The notes beneath the pieces are model-generated. The model searched no databases and was not told where the DNA came from. It saw only the letters and a list, made by a program, of their open reading frames with translations. The position numbers were made by a program, and so were the translations under genes. A stretch of 64,000 nucleotides of DNA from Paracoccaceae bacterium (lineage in GTDB: Bacteria; Pseudomonadota; Alphaproteobacteria; Rhodobacterales; Rhodobacteraceae), in NCBI GenBank assembly GCA_028284705.1, contig JANQRE010000011.1, positions 1-64,000 of the forward strand, read 5' to 3'. This document shows positions 20,950 to 30,751 of this stretch, piece after piece (position 1 is the stretch's first letter; the number at the start of each line of letters is the position of its first letter).

Positions 20950-22050
20950 CCCACCGGAGCTTCTGGCGATCTTACCCGTCATCTCCAGCTCGGTCAGCGC
21001 GGGAAGCGCCTCGCGCGGGTTGACGCCGAGATCGCGGATCAGTTGATCCTCGGCGAGGGGTGCCGCGCTGAGCAGGCCCAGAATGTGTTGATGGGCCGGG
21101 ATATGCTCGTGCACGGGCGCCGTTGGGGCGTCTTTCGGTGAGGCAGGCGCTTCGATCCGCGCGATGGCCTCCAACACATCCGCCGCATTGCGCACCAAGG
21201 TTGCGCCGTCGCGGATCAGCATATTGCTGCCCCAGGAGCGCGCATCGAAGGGGTGCCCGGGCACTGCAAACACATCCCGGCCTTGGTCGAGCGCGTTGCG
21301 GGCGGTGATGAGCGAGCCGGATTTTGCCGCCGCCTCCACCACGATCACGGCTTGGGAGAGGCCAGAGATGATGCGGTTGCGGCGCGGGAAATGGCGGGCC
21401 TGAGGCTGCAGACCGGGCGGCTGTTCGCTGACCAGCAGGCCTTTCGTCGCGATGTCACGCATCAGATCGGCGTTTTCCAGAGGATATGTGACGTCGATCC
21501 CGCCGCCCAGCACGGCAATAGTGCCTGTTTCGAGACCCGCCAGATGGGCCGCCGTGTCGATCCCACGCGCGAGGCCGGAGGTGATGACCTGCCCCTCCGA
21601 TCCAAGCTCCTCCGCCAGCTTGCGCGCCATGCGGGTGCCCAAGGAAGATGCGTTGCGCGCGCCGACGAGGGCGAGGCTGGGACGGTTAAGAAGGGTCAGA
21701 TCTCCCTTGGCCCAACACAGCGGCGGCGCATCGGCGATTTCGCGCAATGCATTGGGGTAATGCGGATCGTCATGGGCGACCAAATCGGCACCGAGGCGTC
21801 GACCGGCCTCCATCTCCTGTTCCGCGGCCTCTGGAGAGCAGGCGCGATAGCTTTTCACGCCAGCGGCAGCTGCGACCTCCGGCAAAGCCTCAAGTGCCGC
21901 CTCCGCAGAGCCATGCTCTGAGAGGAGCCGGTAATAAGTAGTTGGTCCGACGCGGAAAGATCTGATCAGACGGAGCTGTGCGGCCAAAGCGCCCCGAAGT
22001 CTGGGGGGTGCGAGGGGGGGTGGGGTAGACAGCAGGTCGCCAGCCATCAC
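20923..22050 (-). CDS. dprA: DNA-processing protein DprA
   Basis: DprA/Smf, which loads RecA on incoming single-stranded DNA during natural transformation and is widely kept even in bacteria not shown to be competent. The product is 375 aa. The Rossmann-like core is clear: LALVGARNASSLGTRMARKL, ITSGLARGIDTAAH, AVLGGGIDVTYPLEN, FPRRNRIISGLSQ and VVEAAAKSGSLITARNALDQ. A C-terminal winged-helix-like domain (QLIRDLGVNPREALPALTEL) follows. Stop lies within the end of the convergent EamA gene. Confidence 0.96.
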   Translation of the reverse strand: MMAGDLLSTPPPLAPPRLRGALAAQLRLIRSFRVGPTTYYRLLSEHGSAEAALEALPEVAAAAGVKSYRACSPEAAEQEMEAGRRLGADLVAHDDPHYPNALREIADAPPLCWAKGDLTLLNRPSLALVGARNASSLGTRMARKLAEELGSEGQVITSGLARGIDTAAHLAGLETGTIAVLGGGIDVTYPLENADLMRDIATKGLLVSEQPPGLQPQARHFPRRNRIISGLSQAVIVVEAAAKSGSLITARNALDQGRDVFAVPGHPFDARSWGSNMLIRDGATLVRNAADVLEAIARIEAPASPKDAPTAPVHEHIPAHQHILGLLSAAPLAEDQLIRDLGVNPREALPALTELEMTGKIARSSGGLLSLARKG

Positions 22051-22278
22051 TCGCTCCGTCCAATCATTGATGTAGTAATGACCGATCGCAGGTTAAGGGT
22101 TCATGAATCGATCAGCTGATTGGTGCCCATCCAATAAAAAAAGTTACAACCTACTGAGATGTATAGAAATTTTCACCGTCTGGGGGTGGGAAAAGTAGGC
22201 TCTCGCGAATGTCCCCTCCCCCAAAATAGCGAGGGAAATCGCGACAAACTCGGTTTTCGTTAACCAATTGTTTGGCGG

Positions 22279-23709
22279 TTAGGCTGCTGAGCCGCCCACG
22301 GTGAGCCCACCGATCATGAGAGTCGGCTGACCGACACCCACCGGCACCCATTGCCCCTGTTTGCCGCAATTGCCGATCCCGGGATCAAGCGCCATGTCAT
22401 TGCCGATGGCGCGGATTTGTTTCAGCGCCGTGGCCCCGTCACCGATCAGCGTCGCGCCTTTCACCGGTGCCCCGACCTTGCCGTCCTTCACGCGGTAAGC
22501 CTCGGTGCAGGAGAAGACGAACTTACCGTTGGTGATATCGACCTGACCGCCACCAAACCCGACCGCGTAGATGCCATCCTTCAAATCGGCGACAATGGCT
22601 TCGGGCGCGGCATCGCCGCCCAGCATATAGGTATTCGTCATGCGCGGCATCGGCGCATGGGCGTAACTTTCGCGCCGTCCGTTGCCGGTGGCCTCGACCC
22701 CCATCAGCCGCGCGTTCTGGCGGTCCTGCATATAGCCCACGAGCACGCCATCCTCGATCAGCACATTCTTGCCTGAGGGCGTGCCCTCATCATCCACGGT
22801 GATCGAGCCGCGCCGGTCGGGGATTGTGCCGTCATCCAGCACCGTGACCCCCTTCGCGGCGATCTGCTGGCCCATCAGCCCGGCGAAGGCGGAGCTTTTC
22901 TTGCGGTTGAAATCGCCCTCCAGCCCGTGACCGATGGCCTCGTGCAGCAGGATACCGGGCCAGCCGGGGCCGAGGACCACGTCCATCACACCGGCAGGCG
23001 CGGGTTCGGCGTCGAGATTGACACCAGCGATGCGGATCGCCTCGCGAATGAGGCCCTGCCAATGGGACGGCGCAAAGAGATCATCGAGCAGATGTCGCCC
23101 GCCACCGCCTGCCGACCCACTTTCGCGCCGACCGTCTTTCTCAAGGATTACGGAGACAAAGATGCGGGTCATGGGCCGCGTGTCGGAGACGTTCAGCCCA
23201 TCGGCGCGCAGGATTTCAACCTCCTGATGGGAGGCCGCGAGCGAGGCGGAGACCTGCACCACACGCGCATCCTCGGCGCGTGCGAAGGCATCAATCTCCC
23301 GCAGAAGTTCGGTCTTTGCACCAAAAGTCTGGCCGCTCATCGGGTTCACATCCGTATAAAGCCGCTGATTGGTGGGTTTCGGGGCAGGGGCCATCACTCC
23401 GCCGCCGTCCCCAACGGCCAGTCGCGCCGTCTCAGCCGCGCGCAACAGCGCCTGTTCCGAGATATCCGTGGCATGCGCATAAGCCGCCGTTTCGCCCTTC
23501 ACGGCGCGCAGGCCGAACCCTTCCGAGGCGTCATAGCTTGCGGTCTTCAGGCGCCCGTCATCGAAGGAAAACACTTCCGCCCGTTTGCGTTCGAAAAACA
23601 GCTCCCCATCATCGGCACCATCCGTCGCAGAGCGCAGTATTTTCAAGGCCTTGTCGCGATCCACACCGGTCTCGAACGGTTGAAAACGGTCGGATTCGGA
23701 AACGGTCAT
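22279..23709 (-). CDS. tldD: Metalloprotease TldD
   Basis: TldD, which with TldE/PmbA forms a zinc metalloprotease that digests unfolded peptides and matures some modified peptides or controls antitoxin stability in other bacteria. The 476-aa protein contains the metal motif HEAIGHGLEGD (HExxxH), the glycine-rich SGSAGGGGRHLLDDL segment and the C-terminal VGQPTLMIGGLTVGG, all family markers. No tldE gene is in the window. It is divergent from ctaC, 171 nt away. Confidence 0.96.
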   Translation of the reverse strand: MTVSESDRFQPFETGVDRDKALKILRSATDGADDGELFFERKRAEVFSFDDGRLKTASYDASEGFGLRAVKGETAAYAHATDISEQALLRAAETARLAVGDGGGVMAPAPKPTNQRLYTDVNPMSGQTFGAKTELLREIDAFARAEDARVVQVSASLAASHQEVEILRADGLNVSDTRPMTRIFVSVILEKDGRRESGSAGGGGRHLLDDLFAPSHWQGLIREAIRIAGVNLDAEPAPAGVMDVVLGPGWPGILLHEAIGHGLEGDFNRKKSSAFAGLMGQQIAAKGVTVLDDGTIPDRRGSITVDDEGTPSGKNVLIEDGVLVGYMQDRQNARLMGVEATGNGRRESYAHAPMPRMTNTYMLGGDAAPEAIVADLKDGIYAVGFGGGQVDITNGKFVFSCTEAYRVKDGKVGAPVKGATLIGDGATALKQIRAIGNDMALDPGIGNCGKQGQWVPVGVGQPTLMIGGLTVGGSAA

Positions 23710-23880
23710 CTGGGATTTCCTTGATTCTGGTCAAAAAAACCTGCGGCATGGTAGCGCGCGGGCTTTCGGAGCGCTTGCTCCTCTCCTCTCAATATGGTTT
23801 TTGCGAAGCCAGACGCAAGCGGGGGGATTCCGTGCTCGGAGAGAGGCACGCCTCCGATATAAAACGACGGGAAACAACTT

Positions 23881-24771
23881 ATGCGATTTTCGACCATTGC
23901 GGCAGCTCTTCTGGCTGCGGTTACGGCAACAGGGGCGCAGGCTCAGGACGCGCTGAAAGACCTTCCACTTGTAGGCATTCCAACCCCGGATGGTGTGAAC
24001 TTTCAGGAAGCGACGACAGAGCTGATGCGCGATATCGTGTGGCTCGACAATTTCCTTCTGATCATCATCACGGTCATCACACTGTTCGTAATGGTGCTGC
24101 TGGGCATCGTGATCCTGAAATACAACGAGAAGTCGAACCCCGAACCGGCCCGTTTCACGCATAACTCTCCGCTTGAGGTCGCCTGGACCCTGATCCCTGT
24201 GGTCATCCTTGTGATGATCGGGGCGTTTTCGCTGCCGGTGCTGTTTAAACAGCAGCGCATTCCCGAAGGCGACGTGGTCATCAAAGCCACCGGCTACCAG
24301 TGGTACTGGGGCTATGAATATGTCGATCACGACTTCGCCTTTGACAGCTTCATGATTGGCGCGGGTGAGAACCGTCTGACCCCGGATATTGAAGCGGAAC
24401 TGGTCGAAGCGGGCTATTCTAAGGACGAGTTCCTACTGGCCACCGACACCGCCGTTGTCGTGCCCGTCGACAAGACCATCGTCATTCAGGTGACCGGTGC
24501 TGACGTGATCCACTCCTGGACCATCCCGTCCTTCGGCGTGAAGCAGGATGCTGTGCCGGGTCGTCTGGCCGCGCTCTGGTTCAAGCCCGAGAAGATCGGC
24601 ACCTATTTCGGTCAATGCTCCGAACTGTGCGGTCAGGCCCATGCCTATATGCCGATCACGGTGAAAGTGGTCAGCCAGGAGGCCTATGATGCCTGGCTCC
24701 AGGGCGCGATTGACGAATATGCCGGCGATCCGACCTCGATCCCGGGCGTGAAAGTGGCTGCGGCTGAGTAA
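23881..24771 (+). CDS. ctaC: Cytochrome c oxidase subunit II
   Basis: Carries the CuA centre that takes electrons from cytochrome c in aa3-type oxidase. It is 296 aa: a signal peptide (MRFSTIAAALLAAVTATGAQ), two membrane helices (about 53-80 and 100-122) and a periplasmic cupredoxin domain. The CuA ligands are H201 and C236, E238, C240, H244 and M247 in CSELCGQAHAYM. The aromatic patch GYQWYWGYEY is also present. First gene of the ctaC-ctaB-small ORF-ctaG-ctaE block; subunit I is not in the window. Confidence 0.98.
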   Translation: MRFSTIAAALLAAVTATGAQAQDALKDLPLVGIPTPDGVNFQEATTELMRDIVWLDNFLLIIITVITLFVMVLLGIVILKYNEKSNPEPARFTHNSPLEVAWTLIPVVILVMIGAFSLPVLFKQQRIPEGDVVIKATGYQWYWGYEYVDHDFAFDSFMIGAGENRLTPDIEAELVEAGYSKDEFLLATDTAVVVPVDKTIVIQVTGADVIHSWTIPSFGVKQDAVPGRLAALWFKPEKIGTYFGQCSELCGQAHAYMPITVKVVSQEAYDAWLQGAIDEYAGDPTSIPGVKVAAAE

Positions 24772-24783
24772 GGCTAACGCGCA

Positions 24784-25731
24784 ATGGCTGACGTCACATC
24801 TCAGGTTCAAGCCCAATCGGGCGAAGGAGAGTTCGGCGATTACGTCGCGCTCCTGAAGCCTCGTGTGATGTCGCTGGTGGTGTTCACTGCCGCCGTGGGG
24901 CTATTCGTGGCTCCGGCGTATGTGCATCCTTTCGTGGCCTTCGTGGCGATCCTCTTCATTGCTCTGGGCGGTGGCGCGTCTGGCGCTTTGAACATGTGGT
25001 ATGACCACGACATCGACACGGTGATGAAACGCACCGCCAAACGGCCCATCCCGTCGGGTCGTGTGGCCCCGGGCGAGGCCTTGTCGCTGGGGCTCTGGCT
25101 GTCCTTCATCTCCGTCACGATGTTGGGTCTCGCCGCCAATTGGCTCGCCGCGGGCATCCTCGCCTTCACCATCTTTTTCTACGCCGTCATCTACACGATC
25201 TGGCTGAAACGCTGGACGCCGCAGAACATCGTCATCGGCGGCGCGGCTGGTGCGTTCCCGCCGATGATCGGCTGGGCCGTGGCCACGGGCTCGGTCTCTG
25301 TTGAAGCCGTGCTTATGTTCATGCTGATCTTCATGTGGACGCCGCCGCATTTCTGGGCGCTGGCGCTCTTCATGAACGAGGACTACTCGAAAGCTGGCGT
25401 GCCCATGCTAACCGTCACTCATGGCCGTCGCGAGACCCGCAAGCAAATCCTGATCTATTCCGCGCTGCTCGCTCCGATTGCGGTCGGCACGGCGTTTACC
25501 TCCATCGGCGGGTTCATCTATCTCGCGGTGGCCCTTTGGCTGAACGCCAAGTTCCTGCATGGCGCCTGGAAGCTCTGGCAGCGTGATGAGGCGACCGCCG
25601 AGGCGGATGTCTACGCCGCTGAGAAAAAATATTTCCGCCAGTCGCTCAGCTATCTCTTCCTGCATTTCGGCGCGTTGCTAGTGCAGGCGATCTGGGTCAA
25701 ATCGGGCCTTCCCGCATGGGGGCTTTTCTGA
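24784..25731 (+). CDS. ctaB: Protoheme IX farnesyltransferase (heme O synthase)
   Basis: Polytopic membrane enzyme that farnesylates heme b to heme o, the precursor of the heme a used by the oxidase encoded around it. It is 315 aa with UbiA-family motifs: [19 protein letters not shown] (first Asp-rich loop) and [20 protein letters not shown] (second), and about nine helices. Starts 12 nt after ctaC; its TGA overlaps the start of the following small gene (TGATG), showing translational coupling. Confidence 0.97.
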   Translation: MADVTSQVQAQSGEGEFGDYVALLKPRVMSLVVFTAAVGLFVAPAYVHPFVAFVAILFIALGGGASGALNMWYDHDIDTVMKRTAKRPIPSGRVAPGEALSLGLWLSFISVTMLGLAANWLAAGILAFTIFFYAVIYTIWLKRWTPQNIVIGGAAGAFPPMIGWAVATGSVSVEAVLMFMLIFMWTPPHFWALALFMNEDYSKAGVPMLTVTHGRRETRKQILIYSALLAPIAVGTAFTSIGGFIYLAVALWLNAKFLHGAWKLWQRDEATAEADVYAAEKKYFRQSLSYLFLHFGALLVQAIWVKSGLPAWGLF

Positions 25732-25919
25732 TGGCGATCAAGGTCGAACATGAACTGCACAAGCGCCGCTCGGGCCGCAATATCGGGCTGGGACTGGTGC
25801 TGGTCGCGTTCGTGGCCATCGTCTTCGGTCTCACCGTCGTGAAGATTTCCAATGGCGGCACGATTGAGGGCTTCGACCACACCGTGCGCTATTCCATCGA
25901 GCCGAAGGAGGACAACTGA
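25731..25919 (+). CDS. Small membrane protein of the cox operon (CoxF-like)
   Basis: A 62-aa protein with a charged N terminus ([14 protein letters not shown]), one membrane helix ([20 protein letters not shown]) and a polar tail. Its start overlaps the ctaB stop and its TGA overlaps the ctaG ATG, so it is locked into the operon by coupling at both ends. Rhodobacterales cox operons commonly have a short ORF here, sometimes called coxF; its role is thought to be in oxidase assembly but is unproven. The ATG at 25731 is preferred to an in-frame start at 25716 inside ctaB. Confidence 0.85.
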   Translation: MAIKVEHELHKRRSGRNIGLGLVLVAFVAIVFGLTVVKISNGGTIEGFDHTVRYSIEPKEDN

Positions 25920-26500
25920 TGTTCTCGCGTCTCGACGGCAAATCCAAAACGCTGGCGCAGACGCTTGGTCTGGTCCTGTTCATGGGCGCGATGGGCTTTG
26001 CCTCGGTGCCGCTCTACGACTGGTTCTGCCGGGTCACGGGTTATGGCGGCACGACGCTGGAAGCCGATGCGGGCTCTGACGTGATCCTCGATCAGACGAT
26101 CAAGGTGCGCTTTGACGGCTCGCTGACCGCTGGCATGCCGTGGGAGTTCAAACCGGCCCAGCGGGAAATGGAAATCCGGATCGGCGAAACCGGTCTTGCC
26201 TTCTACGAGGCGCATAACCCGACCGACAAACCGATCGCTGGTTCGGCCAGCTACAACGTCTTTCCGTTCACCGTGGGCGGTTACTTCACCAAGATCGATT
26301 GCTTCTGCTTCGAGGAACAAATCCTGCAACCCGGAGAGACGGTGATGATGCCCGTCACCTTCTTTGTGGACCCCGATATCGTGGACGACCCCGAAGGCAA
26401 GCATGTCGAAGCGATCACGCTCAGCTACACATTCTACGAAATTGAGCCGGAAGAGGTGCAGGCCGCCCTCGCCACAGGCTCCGAAACCGATATAAACTAA
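25919..26500 (+). CDS. ctaG: Cytochrome c oxidase assembly protein Cox11
   Basis: Membrane-anchored copper chaperone that delivers CuB to subunit I. The 193-aa protein has one N-terminal helix (about 13-33), the conserved [13 protein letters not shown] (C37) just after it, and the copper-binding CFCF motif at 128-131 in [10 protein letters not shown], followed by a beta-rich periplasmic domain. Overlaps the small ORF by one base and is followed 23 nt later by ctaE. Confidence 0.97.
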   Translation: MFSRLDGKSKTLAQTLGLVLFMGAMGFASVPLYDWFCRVTGYGGTTLEADAGSDVILDQTIKVRFDGSLTAGMPWEFKPAQREMEIRIGETGLAFYEAHNPTDKPIAGSASYNVFPFTVGGYFTKIDCFCFEEQILQPGETVMMPVTFFVDPDIVDDPEGKHVEAITLSYTFYEIEPEEVQAALATGSETDIN

Positions 26501-26523
26501 GGTCCGACCAAGAGGGACAACAC

Positions 26524-27324
26524 ATGGCGCACGCTAAGAACCACGACTATCACATCCTGAACCCCTCCATTAACCCGTTCCTGGGTGCGGTGGCAGCTTT
26601 CGTCATGCTGTCGGGCTCGGTGGTGTTCTTCCACGATGGTGGCCCCTGGATGATGCTCATCGGGTTGGCCGGTGTGCTTTATGTGATGTTCGCCTGGTGG
26701 TCAGATGTGATCGAAGAGAGCCAGGTTGGCGATCACACCCCCGTCGTGCGCCTCGGGCTGCGATATGGCTTCATCTTCTTCATCATGTCCGAGGTCATGT
26801 TCTTCGTGGCCTGGTTCTGGTCGTTCTTCAAGCACGCCATGTATCCGATGGGCCCTGACAGCCCGATGGTGGATGGCCAATGGCCACCCGCGGGCATCGA
26901 GACGTTTGACCCGTGGCACCTGCCGCTGATCAACACGCTGATCCTTCTGTGCTCGGGCGCTGCAGCCACATGGGCGCACCACGCGCTGGCGCATGAGAAC
27001 AACCGTCAGGATCTGAAAGCCGGTCTGTGGCTCGCCATCGCACTGGGCGTCCTCTTCACCGGGTTCCAGGCCTACGAGTATAGCCACGCGGCCTTTGGCT
27101 TCTCCGGTAATATCTATGGCGCCAACTTCTTCATGGCGACGGGCTTTCACGGCTTCCACGTGATCATCGGCACGATCTTCCTCGCCGTCTGTCTGGCGCG
27201 CGCCTATGCCGGGCATTTCACGCCGGAGAAACATGTCGGCTTCGAGGCGGCGGCCTGGTACTGGCACTTCGTCGACGTGGTCTGGCTCTTCCTCTTTGCC
27301 GCGGTTTACATCTGGGGCGGCTAA
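26524..27324 (+). CDS. ctaE: Cytochrome c oxidase subunit III
   Basis: Seven-helix core subunit of the aa3 oxidase that stabilises proton uptake by subunit I. The 266-aa protein shows [21 protein letters not shown], the [10 protein letters not shown] loop, [15 protein letters not shown] and the C-terminal [20 protein letters not shown], all diagnostic. GAGGGACAA precedes the ATG. Its stop codon forms the beginning of the first of three consecutive hairpins. Confidence 0.98.
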   Translation: MAHAKNHDYHILNPSINPFLGAVAAFVMLSGSVVFFHDGGPWMMLIGLAGVLYVMFAWWSDVIEESQVGDHTPVVRLGLRYGFIFFIMSEVMFFVAWFWSFFKHAMYPMGPDSPMVDGQWPPAGIETFDPWHLPLINTLILLCSGAAATWAHHALAHENNRQDLKAGLWLAIALGVLFTGFQAYEYSHAAFGFSGNIYGANFFMATGFHGFHVIIGTIFLAVCLARAYAGHFTPEKHVGFEAAAWYWHFVDVVWLFLFAAVYIWGG

Positions 27325-27391
27325 AATTCTGACACAGAATTTTGGACAGAATTTCTGAGAAATTCTGGGCGCGAGGGGCAACCCTCGCGCT
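27323..27391 (+). repeat. Three consecutive perfect hairpins after ctaE
   Basis: AAAATTCTG/CAGAATTTT with an ACA loop (27323-27343), AGAATTTC/GAAATTCT with a TGA loop (27348-27366), and GCGCGAGGG/CCCTCGCGC with a GCAA tetraloop (27370-27391). The first starts inside the ctaE stop codon. The third is followed by only TTT, so it is at best a weak terminator before surf1, whose start is at 27415. Confidence 0.75.
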
Positions 27392-27414
27392 TTCACGTTA
27401 AAGGACGCGGGCGT

Positions 27415-28089
27415 TTGAAAAGCTACATCGCGGCATTGGTTCTGGGCATCGGCGGGATCGCGATCCTTCTGTCTCTGGGCTTCTGGCAGGTCCAGCGGCT
27501 GGAATGGAAACAAGGCGTCCTGGCCGAGATCGACGCGCGTATCGCCGATGCGCCCCAACCCTTGCCCGCCGCCCCAGACGCGGCGAACCACCGCTATCTT
27601 GCCGTGGAGGCAGCGGGGGATGTCTCGAAGGAGTATCGCCGCATCCTGATGTCCCTGAAGGGTCGTGGCCCGGGGTATCGGATCATCTCGGCCCTTGAGA
27701 CCACGGAAGGGCGGCGCATCCTCGTTGATCGCGGCTTTCAGCCCGTCTACAGCGCGGCGATTCCGCCGGAACTCAAAGACGTGACCATCCGGGGCAATCT
27801 GCACTGGCCCGACGAGGTCGACAATTGGACGCCCGAGCCGGACCGGGCAGAGGGCATCTGGTTTGCCCGTGACATCCCCGCGCTGGCGAAAGAGTTGAAA
27901 ACGGAAGAAGTGCTTCTGGTAGCGCGCGATATTTCCGGCGGTTTAGACGTCACTGATCCGCTGCCGGTCGACAGTTCGACCATCCCCAACGATCACCTGC
28001 AATACGCTGTGACATGGTTTGGCCTCGCCCTTGTCTGGTTGGGGATGACACTGTTTCTGCTTTGGCGTATCAGGCAACGAACGGCCTGA
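27415..28089 (+). CDS. SURF1 family oxidase assembly protein
   Basis: A 224-aa SURF1/Shy1 family protein that helps insert heme a into cytochrome oxidase subunit I. It has the two-helix layout: one near 5-25 (LVLGIGGIAILLSLGFWQVQR) taken in part, and one near the C terminus (TWFGLALVWLGMTLFLLW), with PALLVDRG-like RRILVDRGFQPVY between. A TTG start is used, with AAAGGA ahead of it. Context right after ctaE supports the role. Followed by thrC after 17 nt. Confidence 0.93.
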   Translation: MKSYIAALVLGIGGIAILLSLGFWQVQRLEWKQGVLAEIDARIADAPQPLPAAPDAANHRYLAVEAAGDVSKEYRRILMSLKGRGPGYRIISALETTEGRRILVDRGFQPVYSAAIPPELKDVTIRGNLHWPDEVDNWTPEPDRAEGIWFARDIPALAKELKTEEVLLVARDISGGLDVTDPLPVDSSTIPNDHLQYAVTWFGLALVWLGMTLFLLWRIRQRTA

Positions 28090-28106
28090 GAGGGACAAGA
28101 CCAGAG

Positions 28107-29492
28107 ATGCGCTTTATCTCGACGCGTGGCGCCGCACCTGCGCTGAATTTCGAAGACACGATGCTGACCGGACTGGCCCGCGATGGGGGCTTGTATCTGC
28201 CTGAAGCGATCCCCGGTCTGAGCGCCGATGAAATCCGCGCCATGCGGGGCAAAAGCTATGAGGAGATCGCCCATAAGGTGATGTTCCCTTATGTCTCGGA
28301 AAACTTCTCGTCGGAGGATTTTGTCGCCCTGATCGCCAAGGCCTATGCCGGGTTTGGCCATGAGGCCCGGGCCCCGCTTGTGCAACTGGGCCCCAACCAT
28401 TTCTTCCTTGAACTGTTCCACGGGCCGACGCTGGCCTTCAAAGATTTCGCGATGCAGCTGATCGGGCAGCTCTTCCAGTATGCGCTGGGGCGCTCCGGCA
28501 AGCGGGTGACCATCGTGGGCGCGACCTCTGGCGATACCGGCTCGGCGGCGATTGAGGCGTTTCAGGGCTTGAGCAATGTGGATGTGTTCATCCTCTATCC
28601 GCATGGTCGCGTCTCGGAGGTGCAGCGCCGGCAGATGACGACGCCAACCGCGTCCAACGTGCATGCGGTCGCCGTCGATGGCGATTTCGACACCTGTCAG
28701 GGCGCGTTGAAGGACATGTTCAACGATTTCACTTTCCGCGATGAGGTGGCGCTGGCGGGCGTGAACTCAATCAACTTCGCCCGCGTGCTGGCGCAGGTGG
28801 TGTATTATTTCTCCTCCGCCGTCTCGCTCGGCGCGCCCGACCGGCCCGTCTCGTTCACTGTGCCGACCGGCAATTTCGGCGACATCTTTGCTGGTTATCT
28901 GGCCCAGCAGATGGGGCTGCCGGTCGAGAAGCTGGTGATCGCCACAAATCAGAACGACATCTTGCACCGCACGCTGGAAACCCGCGAATATGCAACAACC
29001 GGAGTGATCCCCTCGATCAGCCCGTCGATGGATATCCAGGTCTCCTCCAACTTCGAACGCGCGCTTTACTACGCCTACGGGCAGGACGGCAAAGCCGTGG
29101 CGAAAGAGATGGCGTCGCTGAAAGACACGGGCAAATTCACCGTCTCCCAGGGCGCCTATGAGGCATTGAAATACACCTATGCCTCGGGCCGTGTCTCGGA
29201 AGAGGAAACCTCCGCCGAGATCAAACGCGTTTTGGCCGAGACGGGCGAGCTTCTTTGCCCTCATTCCGCCGTCGGCGTGAAGATCGGCGAGGCGCATTTG
29301 GGTGCGACCCCGATGATCACGCTCGGCACCGCCCACCCAGCGAAATTCCCCGCCGCGGTCGAAGCCGCCACGGGCATCCATCCGCCGCTGCCGCCGCGCA
29401 TGGCCGACCTCTTTGACCGAGACGAACGCGTCACGCGTATCTCCGGCGATGTTGAGGACATGAAAGCGCTGATCCGGGATCGGCTGGTATGA
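28107..29492 (+). CDS. thrC: Threonine synthase
   Basis: PLP enzyme that converts O-phosphohomoserine to threonine. At 461 aa it has the length of the longer, fungal/gammaproteobacterial-type enzyme. The PLP lysine is K112 in GPTLAFKDFAMQ; GATSGDTGSAA and SVPTGNFGDIF-type TVPTGNFGDIFAG bind the cofactor phosphate. The ATG at 28107 is chosen for the family start MRFISTRG; an earlier in-frame start lies within surf1. Its stop overlaps the M16 peptidase start as ATGA. Confidence 0.97.
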   Translation: MRFISTRGAAPALNFEDTMLTGLARDGGLYLPEAIPGLSADEIRAMRGKSYEEIAHKVMFPYVSENFSSEDFVALIAKAYAGFGHEARAPLVQLGPNHFFLELFHGPTLAFKDFAMQLIGQLFQYALGRSGKRVTIVGATSGDTGSAAIEAFQGLSNVDVFILYPHGRVSEVQRRQMTTPTASNVHAVAVDGDFDTCQGALKDMFNDFTFRDEVALAGVNSINFARVLAQVVYYFSSAVSLGAPDRPVSFTVPTGNFGDIFAGYLAQQMGLPVEKLVIATNQNDILHRTLETREYATTGVIPSISPSMDIQVSSNFERALYYAYGQDGKAVAKEMASLKDTGKFTVSQGAYEALKYTYASGRVSEEETSAEIKRVLAETGELLCPHSAVGVKIGEAHLGATPMITLGTAHPAKFPAAVEAATGIHPPLPPRMADLFDRDERVTRISGDVEDMKALIRDRLV

Positions 29493-30751
29493 CGGAACGG
29501 CTGCACACACTCCCCAACGGGTTTCGCATTGTCACCGAGCACATGCCGGGGCTGCAATCGGCCTCTGTCGGGGTCTGGGTCTCTGCCGGTGGACGTCATG
29601 AGCGACTAGAGCAGAACGGCATCGCGCATTTCTTGGAGCACATGGCGTTTAAAGGCACCCATCGCCGCTCCGCCCTGCAGATCGCCGAGGAAATCGAAAA
29701 TGTCGGCGGCTATATCAACGCTTACACCTCCCGCGAGGTGACCGCCTATTACGCGCGCGTGTTGAAAGACGATGTGGCGCTGGCGCTCGATGTGATCGCG
29801 GACATCCTGATGAACCCGGTTTTCGACACCCGCGAGATCGAGATCGAACGCGGCGTGATCCTGCAGGAAATCGGCCAATCGCTCGATACACCAGACGATG
29901 TGGTCTTCGACTGGCTGCAAGAGGCGGCGTTCCCCGATCAACCCATCGGCCGCACGATTTTGGGTCCCTCGGACAAGGTCTCCGGGTTTTCACGCGAGGA
30001 TTTGCAAGGGTTCGTTGCCGAGCATTACGGGCCCGAGCAGTTGATCCTCTCTGCCGCCGGTGCGGTGGATCATGACGCGATTGTGGCGCTGGCCGAAGAT
30101 CTCTTCGGCGGGCTGAAACCCCGATCCACAGTGGAGGCCGAGCAGGGGCGGTTTGTGTCCGGTGAGCGGCGTGAAGTCAAAGCGCTCGAACAGGCGCATT
30201 TCGCCATGGCGTTCGAGGCGCCCGGCTATCGCGACGATGATTTCTACACCGCGCAGATATTCTCCACCGCGTTCGGCGGTGGCATGTCCTCGCGCCTTTT
30301 CCAGGAAATCCGCGAGAAGCGGGGGCTTTGCTATTCGATCTTCAGCCAGATCGGCAGCTATTCCGATACCGGTCTGATGACGATCTACTCGGGCACTTCC
30401 GGCTCTGAGATCGGCGGTCTGGCCGACCTCACCGTGGATGAGTTGAAGCGCGCTGCCGAGGATATGAGTGCCGAGGAGATCGACCGCGCCCGCACGCAAA
30501 TGAAGGCGGGGCTTCTCATGGGGCTCGAAAGCCCGTCCTCCCGCGCCGAACGCCTCGCGCGTGTTCTGGGGATTTGGGGCCGCGTGCCGGATATCTCGGA
30601 AACGGTGGCCCGGATCGATGCCGTCGAGGCCGCCGATGTGCGCCGGTTTGCCGAAGCTGTGGCAAGCCGGGGTGAGGTCGCGATGGCGCTTTATGGTCCG
30701 GTCGAAAAGGCCCGCGATCTGGGCGCCATCACCCGGAGGCTGGCCGCCTGA
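29489..30751 (+). CDS. M16 family zinc peptidase (mitochondrial-processing-peptidase-like)
   Basis: A 420-aa pitrilysin-family protein resembling the alphaproteobacterial ancestor of mitochondrial processing peptidase beta. The inverted zinc motif HFLEH is at 47-51, with the distal glutamate near EIEIERGVILQEIGQS, and the C-terminal half has FGGGMSSRLFQEIREKRGLCYS, the R/Y substrate-binding motif. No signal peptide. Translationally coupled to thrC by a 4-nt overlap and to the next acetyltransferase gene by TGATG. Confidence 0.94.
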   Translation: MTERLHTLPNGFRIVTEHMPGLQSASVGVWVSAGGRHERLEQNGIAHFLEHMAFKGTHRRSALQIAEEIENVGGYINAYTSREVTAYYARVLKDDVALALDVIADILMNPVFDTREIEIERGVILQEIGQSLDTPDDVVFDWLQEAAFPDQPIGRTILGPSDKVSGFSREDLQGFVAEHYGPEQLILSAAGAVDHDAIVALAEDLFGGLKPRSTVEAEQGRFVSGERREVKALEQAHFAMAFEAPGYRDDDFYTAQIFSTAFGGGMSSRLFQEIREKRGLCYSIFSQIGSYSDTGLMTIYSGTSGSEIGGLADLTVDELKRAAEDMSAEEIDRARTQMKAGLLMGLESPSSRAERLARVLGIWGRVPDISETVARIDAVEAADVRRFAEAVASRGEVAMALYGPVEKARDLGAITRRLAA

